From contig DBFQ01000019.1 in assembly GCA_002294665.1 (NCBI GenBank), forward strand, positions 36,160 to 53,069: a stretch of DNA of 16,910 nt. Reading direction: 5' to 3'. Both the position numbers and the translations under genes were made by a program. The notes beneath the pieces were generated by a model, which saw nothing but the letters and a program-made list of their open reading frames with translations, did not search any database and was not told where the DNA came from. The DNA comes from Candidatus Aminicenantes bacterium UBA876 (GTDB lineage Bacteria > Acidobacteriota > Aminicenantia > UBA2199). Shown here piece after piece: positions 1-4,696 of the stretch (position 1 is its first letter; every line of letters begins with the position of its first letter).

Positions 1-1
1 A

Positions 2-358
2 TTCGGCGGCCGCCCCGACCACATCATCGGCCACATCTCGTTGCTGGCCCGGTACCCCGGCATCCTGGAAATCCATGAACATGGCATGGTGATCCGCTTT
101 GTCGAAGCGGGCGTAACGGCCGGAATCGATGCAGGTGCAGGGATGCTGGTGTCGCTGGTGCCGTTTCCCGCCGCAGGCAAAGTAACCACTTGGGGACTGG
201 AATATCCGCTGGCTGGGGAGCGTTTGGATGCCGGTACGCGGGGCATCAGCAACCGGGTGGCGGTGGCCGGCGCCTGGGTGCGCGTGGAAGATGGGGGCCT
301 GCTGTTGTGCAGTGCGCGGAATCTGGAGGATGGTGACGATCGTGAAACCGAGATATGA
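2..358 (+). CDS. thiN: Thiamine pyrophosphokinase, 3' part (5' end outside window)
   Basis: The last 118 codons of thiamine diphosphokinase, the cytoplasmic enzyme that transfers pyrophosphate from ATP to thiamine to make thiamine diphosphate. The visible part opens with GGRPDH, the conserved GGRxDH motif at the end of the catalytic domain. It then runs through the beta-rich thiamine-binding domain: SLVPF at about residue 53, TTWGLEYPL around 64-72, and GISNRV, matching the family pattern T-x-GL-x-YPL followed by G-x-SN. The N-terminal half, with the nucleotide-binding aspartates, lies upstream of the window. The stop overlaps the start of the methyltransferase by about 29 bases, so the two are probably co-transcribed. 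A thiamine-binding protein gene two positions downstream supports a thiamine-related operon. The assignment rests on motif recognition. Confidence 0.88.
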   Translation, partial: FGGRPDHIIGHISLLARYPGILEIHEHGMVIRFVEAGVTAGIDAGAGMLVSLVPFPAAGKVTTWGLEYPLAGERLDAGTRGISNRVAVAGAWVRVEDGGLLLCSARNLEDGDDRETEI

Positions 359-1034
359 TTTCGGCCCCGTGGCACAAGAATACGACCAATGGTACGAAAG
401 CCGCGAAGGCAGGCGGTTTGACCGCCTGGAAAAAAGCGCCGTCAGCCGCTTGCTGAAGCCGGAAATCTCCGGTCCCGATCTGCTGGAGGTCGGGACGGGA
501 ACCGGTTGGTGGAGTCGATATTTCGTCGAAAAAGGCTTTTTGGTCACCGGCGTGGATATCTCCACGGAAATGGTGGAAACGGCCCGAAAGAAATCCATTG
601 GCGGAGCGGATTTCCAGCAGGCCGACGCCCATGAATTGCCGTTTGCGGACGATCGTTTTGATGTTGTCGCGGCCATCACATCGCTGGAGTTCACCACAGA
701 TCCGGTCAGGGTGCTGGGAGAAATGACGCGCTGCGCCCGTCCCCGGGGCCGCCTGATTCTGGGAATCTTGAACGCGGAGTCTTCGCTCAACCGCGCGCGC
801 ATGAAGGTGCCGGGATCCCCGTTCGCGGCGGCCCAGTTGATGACCGCTGCGCAATTGCGCACGCTGCTGGCCCCCATGGGTGCTATACGCATGATCCCAT
901 GTGCGTTTCCCCTTGCCGTGAAGTTTCCCGAGCCCGTCTCTGCATGGATCGATTCGCTGTTGAGATGGAGCGGGTCCCGCGATAATGCGTTTCTGGCGAT
1001 TGAGGTGAGATTGTGCAAATCCAAGCCGAATTGA
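330..1034 (+). CDS. Class I SAM-dependent methyltransferase (UbiE/Methyltransf_11 type)
   Basis: A 234-residue Rossmann-fold methyltransferase. Motif I is EVGTGTGWW (residues 53-61), the acidic end of strand 2 is GVDIS (74-78), and ADAHELPFADDRFD (about 98-111) matches the usual D-x-x-x-LPF-x-D-x-x-FD segment. The substrate cannot be read from the sequence. The start is ambiguous. ATG at 330 directly abuts GGAGG (325-329), which is too close for normal spacing, while GTG at 342 puts the same GGAGG 12 bases away and gives the family-like N-terminus MKPRYDFGPVA. I give the longer form. The gene sits between thiamine pyrophosphokinase and a thiamine-binding protein and overlaps both, so its product may act in the same pathway, but that is inference from position. 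The family is secure; the function is unknown. Confidence 0.87.
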   Translation: MVTIVKPRYDFGPVAQEYDQWYESREGRRFDRLEKSAVSRLLKPEISGPDLLEVGTGTGWWSRYFVEKGFLVTGVDISTEMVETARKKSIGGADFQQADAHELPFADDRFDVVAAITSLEFTTDPVRVLGEMTRCARPRGRLILGILNAESSLNRARMKVPGSPFAAAQLMTAAQLRTLLAPMGAIRMIPCAFPLAVKFPEPVSAWIDSLLRWSGSRDNAFLAIEVRLCKSKPN

Positions 1035-1279
1035 GTTTTTACCCGCTGGGAACGGATGCGGTGGGTGAACGGGTGAATGCCTTTATCGAGGGGCTCAAAG
1101 ACCCGCGGATCCGCGTGTTCCCCGGCCCCATGAGCACCGTGATCAGTGGCGAAAACAGCGATGTTTTCGCGGTTGTTCAGCAGTGTTTTGCCGTTTCGGC
1201 TCGCTCGGGAGCCGGGGTCTTGTGCGCCCGTTTTTCCAATGCCTGCCCGGCGGTGGATCAATCGGACCGGCAGGAATGA
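1013..1279 (+). CDS. Thiamine-binding protein, YkoF/UPF0045 (MTH1187) type
   Basis: A small 88-residue protein of the thiamine-binding family. Supporting segments are LSFYPLGTD (residues 7-15), a central VNAFIEGLKD, then VFPGPMSTVISGE (35-47), which matches the family signature GPM-x-T-x-(I/V)-x-G. The C-terminal strand GVLCARFSNACP (68-79) follows. Such proteins form ferredoxin-like dimers or tetramers that bind thiamine or its pyrimidine moiety. Length is normal for the family. The start is GTG at 1013, preceded by the purine-rich GAGGTGAG at 1002-1009, with correct spacing. The first 22 bases overlap the end of the methyltransferase, and thiamine pyrophosphokinase lies one gene upstream, so the operon context agrees with a thiamine role. 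Whether it is a carrier, a sensor or a salvage accessory cannot be decided here. Confidence 0.8.
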   Translation: MQIQAELSFYPLGTDAVGERVNAFIEGLKDPRIRVFPGPMSTVISGENSDVFAVVQQCFAVSARSGAGVLCARFSNACPAVDQSDRQE

Positions 1280-1310
1280 TTGAGACGCAGGCGCAGCGCA
1301 GGAAAGTGAT

Positions 1311-1334
1311 GGAACCGCGGGTCCGGTTTTTTTT
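1311..1334 (+). terminator. Probable rho-independent terminator after the thiamine operon
   Basis: AACCG at 1313-1317 pairs with CGGTT at 1324-1328 around a 6-base loop. Two flanking G-U pairs can extend the stem, and eight consecutive T (1327-1334) follow. It lies 31 bases past the stop of the thiamine-binding protein. The stem is short, so termination may be partial. Confidence 0.5.
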
Positions 1335-1421
1335 CCTCACGGTCCGGCCGGGCTCACTTCCGCGCCTTCATCGGGATTGGAACAGGTTGAAGCTACCCGT
1401 TATTCCAGGTGGGGTCCGGAC

Positions 1422-1547
1422 ATGAAAAAGCCGGTGATCATCCTGATCTTTATTCTCTTGCTAATGGTTTTGCGCTGGGGCTTTCTGGCGCAGCCGGCGT
1501 TTGCGTTCTTCAGCTCCGATGATTCCGTACCCCTGCTGATGGTGTGA
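1422..1547 (+). CDS. Possible small exported or membrane peptide (41 aa)
   Basis: A short reading frame too small to judge by homology. Its peptide begins MKKPVIILIFILLLMV, a typical signal or membrane-anchor sequence with two lysines and about 13 hydrophobic residues. An AQPAFA stretch (residues 23-28) resembles a signal peptidase I site, and about 13 residues remain after it. AGGTGG lies at 1406-1411, 10 bases before the ATG. The same frame is open back to 1284 without a good start. The last 38 bases overlap the convergent trxC 3' end, and no clear promoter is visible. It could be a real small protein, the remnant of a longer secreted protein, or chance. I do not recognise it. Confidence 0.3.
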   Translation: MKKPVIILIFILLLMVLRWGFLAQPAFAFFSSDDSVPLLMV

Positions 1548-1971
1548 CCGGCAGCCAGCGGGACAGCAGGTCCTCCAGTTGGACGGGCGTCAATGCCCCG
1601 CTGTGGCGTTGAACGGGACGGCCATGCATAAACAGGATCAGTGTGGGGATGGCGGAGATATCGTAACGCGAAGCCAGTTGGGAATTTTGCTGGGTATCGA
1701 CTTTGGCTACCACCAGGTCGGTGCGGCTGCGCGCAACCCGGTCGAGGGCAGGGGCCATCATGCGGCAAGGCGCGCACCAGGGAGCCCAGAAGTCTACCAG
1801 GACCGGGCGCTGATGGCGCGAGATGAAATCGAAAAATCTGGGTGCATCAAGGATTACGGGAGCGCCCTGGGGCAGCGCCTGGTGGCAGCGGCCGCAAACG
1901 GCAACAGCCGCGCGCTGCGGGTCCACGCGGTTGCGGATGCCGCAGGAGGGGCAGGTTACCAATGGAGCCAT
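1510..1971 (-). CDS. trxC: Thioredoxin 2 (zinc-ribbon thioredoxin)
   Basis: A 153-residue cytoplasmic disulfide reductase of the thioredoxin 2 type. The N-terminus carries a zinc ribbon with two Cys-x-x-Cys pairs (C7/C10 and C26/C29), the feature that separates TrxC from plain thioredoxin. The thioredoxin fold follows, with active site WCAPC (residues 65-69; the middle residue is Ala where Gly is most usual) and the cis-proline loop AIPT (P109). Length is a little above the 139 or so residues of E. coli TrxC because of a loose C-terminal tail. The ATG is 9 bases after the stop of the upstream aminopeptidase, and no Shine-Dalgarno sequence is visible, so translation probably depends on coupling. 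Zinc-bound TrxC proteins are often tied to oxidative stress; no regulatory site specific to that is seen here. Confidence 0.93.
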   Translation of the reverse strand: MAPLVTCPSCGIRNRVDPQRAAVAVCGRCHQALPQGAPVILDAPRFFDFISRHQRPVLVDFWAPWCAPCRMMAPALDRVARSRTDLVVAKVDTQQNSQLASRYDISAIPTLILFMHGRPVQRHSGALTPVQLEDLLSRWLPVTPSAGVRNHRS

Positions 1972-1980
1972 GAGGAGCGA

Positions 1981-3174
1981 CTAACCGGCTACGCGCCAGA
2001 TCCCCTTTTCCACTTCGAGGCGGTTGCCTCCGATGATTACTTCCGCGCCGCATCCACCGGGGCGGAAATCAACCACAATGTCTACATGCTGGGCGGACCG
2101 GTTCAAAATGCCCTCCCGGGCAAGGGAGTCAAGGATGGCTTTTGCTTCAGGAGCATTCGCATCCCGTACATAGCATTCGGGGTAACTTGCGCCGATAGCG
2201 ATATGCAGCGTGCCACCCACTTTTTCCACAAAAAGGGGATGCTTGAGGGCCCGGGTGAGGCCGGCGTTCATGCCCAGGGCGACTTCGCCGATGCGACGGG
2301 AGCCGGCATCGGTATCGATGATACGGCGAAGGGTCTCCATTTCACGCTGGGCAGAGAAATCGATGATTTGTCCTTGTGCCAGTTTCAGGTAAATGCCCTG
2401 GAGCGTGACACCGTTGTAAAAAACCGGCAGGTCGACAAAAATTTCTCCCTCCGGTGTGCGTGCATCCGGCGAGGTGAATACTTCGCCGTCCGGGAAATTG
2501 CGTTTGCCGGTGCATTTGACTGCGTGCCGGCCTGCGATATCCATATGCAACTCCAACAAGCGTCCATCGCGGGGATCACGGGTATGGATCGATATCCAGT
2601 CGGCCTGCTCCATTACCCGGTAGATCGGTTCTTCAAGGGATTCGAGTTCAGAAGGGTCGGTCGTTGATGCCTGCACAACCAGGCGGGTGTACTCTTCCAG
2701 GCTCATTCCCTCGATCTCTGCAAAAGCGGGGGTGGGGAACAATGTCAGCACCCAGTTCTTCGCCAGGCGGATGGATTTGAACGGCTCATCCGCACGCGCG
2801 ATGGCCGCCTGAGCTTCAGGAGGCCAGCCCGTGAAAGATTCGGGGTTTTCTGCACCGAGAATCTCGATGTATCCGGTCATGGATTCGTAGCGCTGCCGAT
2901 GCCATACCGGAACGGCCCTGATCTGCTCAGGCGTTCCCAAACGGGCCATCGCCGCTCCCCAGACCTGGCCGCGATTGTTGTCAGGGGGGACCAGGTACAG
3001 GTCGGGAACGCCGCCCCGCCGGATAATCCCTTGCTGCAACACATCCATCAGCGGCCAGGTTATCGGTTCTCCTTTAAGCATGATCCGGTCGCCGCTTGCG
3101 ATTCCTCCCAGAGAATGATCCAGAAGATAATTCGCCCAGGCAGCCAGTGCGGCCGGTTCGATGAATGCCGTCAT
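1981..3174 (-). CDS. M29-family metallo-aminopeptidase (AmpS/PepS/AmpT type)
   Basis: A 397-residue cytoplasmic aminopeptidase that removes N-terminal residues using a two-metal centre. All ligands known from Thermus AmpT can be placed: E231 in GEVFTSPD, E297 in GEVALG, H324 in HIAIG, Y331 seven residues after that histidine, then H363 and D365 in HVDIVVDF. The spacing E231-E297 and the H-x-D pair match the family, and length is normal (about 400-410). The start ATG at 3174 has AGGAGG six bases upstream, within the leader of an extended -10 promoter. It is the first gene of a two-gene unit with trxC, 9 bases apart. Substrate preference is broad in this family and cannot be predicted. Confidence 0.92.
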   Translation of the reverse strand: MTAFIEPAALAAWANYLLDHSLGGIASGDRIMLKGEPITWPLMDVLQQGIIRRGGVPDLYLVPPDNNRGQVWGAAMARLGTPEQIRAVPVWHRQRYESMTGYIEILGAENPESFTGWPPEAQAAIARADEPFKSIRLAKNWVLTLFPTPAFAEIEGMSLEEYTRLVVQASTTDPSELESLEEPIYRVMEQADWISIHTRDPRDGRLLELHMDIAGRHAVKCTGKRNFPDGEVFTSPDARTPEGEIFVDLPVFYNGVTLQGIYLKLAQGQIIDFSAQREMETLRRIIDTDAGSRRIGEVALGMNAGLTRALKHPLFVEKVGGTLHIAIGASYPECYVRDANAPEAKAILDSLAREGILNRSAQHVDIVVDFRPGGCGAEVIIGGNRLEVEKGIWRVAG

Positions 3175-3202
3175 GCGTGCCTCCTCTTTGATCCGGAAAT
3201 CG

Positions 3203-3231
3203 ATTATAGCAGAAGTCCGGGTGAGGGAAAA
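3203..3231 (-). promoter_or_regulatory. Extended -10 promoter for the aminopeptidase-trxC unit
   Basis: On the minus strand TGCTATAAT (3211 to 3203) is a consensus extended -10. A weak -35, TTTTCC (3231 to 3226), sits 17 bases upstream of it. The predicted transcript start is near 3196, leaving a leader of about 21 bases that contains the AGGAGG of the aminopeptidase. Confidence 0.7.
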
Positions 3232-3236
3232 CCGGC

Positions 3237-3265
3237 TTTGCCGGTAAGTCCGGAGATGCTATAAT
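3237..3265 (+). promoter_or_regulatory. Extended -10 promoter for the acyltransferase
   Basis: TGCTATAAT (3257-3265) is the same nine bases as in the divergent minus-strand promoter. TTTGCC at 3237-3242 is 17 bases upstream as a weak -35. The predicted start is near 3272, about 14 bases before the ATG at 3286. The two -35 regions are separated by only a few bases. Confidence 0.7.
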
Positions 3266-3285
3266 CATTGCAAATCAGAGGTTCC

Positions 3286-4371
3286 ATGCATCGAAAACGC
3301 AAAGCTCATGTGCCGCCGCGCAGTCGCTTGGTTTTCGGTCTTGCGCGCCGCTTCGGTATCATGGGTTTTCGCCTCTGGTGTCGCCCGCATATCGAATTCA
3401 ACCCGGAATTGAAAAAGCTGGCAGAAGGCAACGCGGTTTTTCTTTATGCCGCTCTGCACAAGAGCCTCTGGGAAACCACCGGCATTCAGGTGGCGTTGAC
3501 CCTGTCTGGAATGGATGTGCCCTGGGTGGGGATGGGCGATAACCTGGTGCGCGGTCGTTTTTTTCAAGCGATTGTCGAGCGCGCCGGGGGATTCCTGATC
3601 CGGCGTCCGCGCGGGCGCCGGGACCTGATTGTTTCGGCCAGGCAATTGCGCGATTCGGTGTTGTCCTTGCTGGAAACCAGGCGCTCGGTGCTGGTTTTCC
3701 CGGAAGGCACTCGTCGCGGGATCCCCGACCATCATTGCCACGGGCCTTTTTTCCCGGCTGTATTCGCGGCCGTATTGGAATATGCCCGGGACCTGGCCGA
3801 TCACGGGGACAGCGGAAAACCAGCGGTTTTCATCGTCCCGGTAAACGTCGACTACGCCAAGGTCCGTGAGGATCGTGAGATGATCCGGCGCAGGAACGGC
3901 CCGTTGACGCTGCACCTGCTGGATTCATTAAAAATGATCCGTCATATCGGCGATGTTTATGTTTCATTCGGCGCTCCCATGAACGTGAGTGAATTGATCC
4001 ATCTGGACCGGCGTGAATTGGCGGAACAGGTGCGAACCGCCTGTCTGGAGCTGGTGAAAGTGTTACCCGTCAACGTCGTGGCCCATGGAGTGCTGCGGGC
4101 TGAGCGGGAAGGCAGCATGGAATCCTGCCGTGTTCACAGGGGGATCAGGTCGGTTCTGGTTGACTTGAAACCCCATGCGCATCGACTGCGTGGAATGTCG
4201 CTCGAGGATGAGCCCGCGGAGTTGATCCGGCGCGTGGCACTTTTCAATCCACTTTTTCAGAAATTTACGCACTCGATGTTACCGGTTGCCCGCTTGTATG
4301 CGGACTACATCGCTCAGTTTCTGCCCCTGGCGGATGGTATGGAACAAAAAATTGAAGAGTTGAAAAGTTGA
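3286..4371 (+). CDS. PlsC/PlsB-type phospholipid acyltransferase
   Basis: A 361-residue member of the glycerolipid acyltransferase superfamily, whose enzymes transfer an acyl group to glycerol-3-phosphate or lysophosphatidate at the cytoplasmic membrane face. The motif blocks appear in order: HKSLWE at residues 58-63 (block I), GGFLIRR at 101-107 (block II), FPEGTRR at 138-144 (block III) and VPVNVDY at 184-190 (block IV). Block I is H-x4-E instead of the usual catalytic H-x4-D. A helical domain of about 110 residues follows the fold, making it longer than typical PlsC (about 240), so which acylation step it performs is open. I chose ATG 3286 because CAGAGG precedes it by five bases and because a TTG at 3268 would lie upstream of the predicted transcript start. 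The last codons are written within an 8-base tandem repeat. Confidence 0.8.
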   Translation: MHRKRKAHVPPRSRLVFGLARRFGIMGFRLWCRPHIEFNPELKKLAEGNAVFLYAALHKSLWETTGIQVALTLSGMDVPWVGMGDNLVRGRFFQAIVERAGGFLIRRPRGRRDLIVSARQLRDSVLSLLETRRSVLVFPEGTRRGIPDHHCHGPFFPAVFAAVLEYARDLADHGDSGKPAVFIVPVNVDYAKVREDREMIRRRNGPLTLHLLDSLKMIRHIGDVYVSFGAPMNVSELIHLDRRELAEQVRTACLELVKVLPVNVVAHGVLRAEREGSMESCRVHRGIRSVLVDLKPHAHRLRGMSLEDEPAELIRRVALFNPLFQKFTHSMLPVARLYADYIAQFLPLADGMEQKIEELKS

Positions 4372-4391
4372 AAAGGGACGAAGTTGAAAAA
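4352..4391 (+). repeat. 8-base tandem repeat, consensus TTGAARAG
   Basis: Five consecutive 8-base units: TTGAAGAG, TTGAAAAG, TTGAAAAG, the diverged GGACGAAG, and TTGAAAAA. The repeat covers the last codons and stop of the acyltransferase, so it supplies the C-terminal IEELKS. A related 8-base repeat in the opposite orientation ends the window at 16882-16910. Confidence 0.65.
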
Positions 4392-4411
4392 GGGTGGTTC
4401 GCGAACCGCCC
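4387..4411 (-). terminator. Minus-strand intrinsic terminator-like hairpin
   Basis: GGGTGGTT (4392-4399) and AACCGCCC (4404-4411) pair with one G-U around a CGCG loop. Read on the minus strand, the hairpin is followed directly by TTTTT (4391 to 4387). On the plus strand no T-run follows, so it points against the flanking genes. Confidence 0.45.
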
Positions 4412-4590
4412 GCACGCCTGTGACCTCATTTTTCTTTCCCCTTGCGAATCGCCACTCGTCCTTGCCAGATCCTCAGTCGAGGGAGTTGAGGGCGGGAACC
4501 CGGTTGCCTGATTCCTTCTCCTTTATTCCTTATCCACGCTCTCCCTGTCATTTGCCTTCCCGCCTCCCGTCAACTGATACCCGACAACTT

Positions 4591-4620
4591 GATTCAAATC
4601 CGCGGTTCTGGATTTGAATC
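4591..4620. repeat. Perfect 11-base inverted repeat
   Basis: GATTCAAATCC at 4591-4601 and GGATTTGAATC at 4610-4620 are exact reverse complements, separated by GCGGTTCT. No T-run follows on either strand, so it is not an obvious terminator. It sits about 58 bases upstream of the extended -10 of murG-murJ and could be an operator, an RNA hairpin or a mobile-element relic. Confidence 0.65.
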
Positions 4621-4677
4621 GGATGCCGGGAGGTTCCTGCCGGGATCGTCGATTTCGTGTGAAAACGCCATTGCCTG

Positions 4678-4686
4678 TGGTATACT
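4678..4686 (+). promoter_or_regulatory. Extended -10 promoter for murG-murJ
   Basis: TGGTATACT (4678-4686) is an extended -10 with five of six matches to TATAAT. No good -35 lies 16-18 bases upstream. The predicted transcript start is near 4693, only about four bases before the ATG at 4697, which would make the message nearly leaderless. Confidence 0.5.
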
Positions 4687-4696
4687 GGCAGCCAGC

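Larger units (their letters stand above)
4372..4696. other. 325-base non-coding spacer rich in repeats and palindromes
   Basis: No convincing gene lies between the acyltransferase and murG-murJ. The spacer holds the end of an 8-base repeat, a minus-strand terminator-like hairpin (4387-4411), a pyrimidine-rich stretch (about 4512-4560), a perfect 11-base inverted repeat (4591-4620) and an extended -10 promoter just before murG. The open frames crossing it lack ribosome sites and have low-complexity composition. Confidence 0.6.

Noticed and set aside
1579..2667. Long plus-strand open frame opposite trxC and the aminopeptidase
   Set aside because: Both minus-strand genes have complete catalytic motifs here; the opposite frame crosses two genes, has no family features and is a coding shadow.
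3268..3285. TTG 3268 as start of the acyltransferase
   Set aside because: It lies upstream of the predicted transcript start, while ATG 3286 has CAGAGG at the right distance.
4384..4617. 77-codon frame in the spacer before murG
   Set aside because: Low-complexity Pro/Ser/Arg composition, no ribosome site, and it runs through a repeat and two palindromes.
4589..4696. Longer start (TTG 4589) for murG-murJ
   Set aside because: It would add 36 residues with no MurG similarity, overlap the inverted repeat and precede the predicted promoter; MurG proteins start right before the KIVFTGGGTGGH segment.
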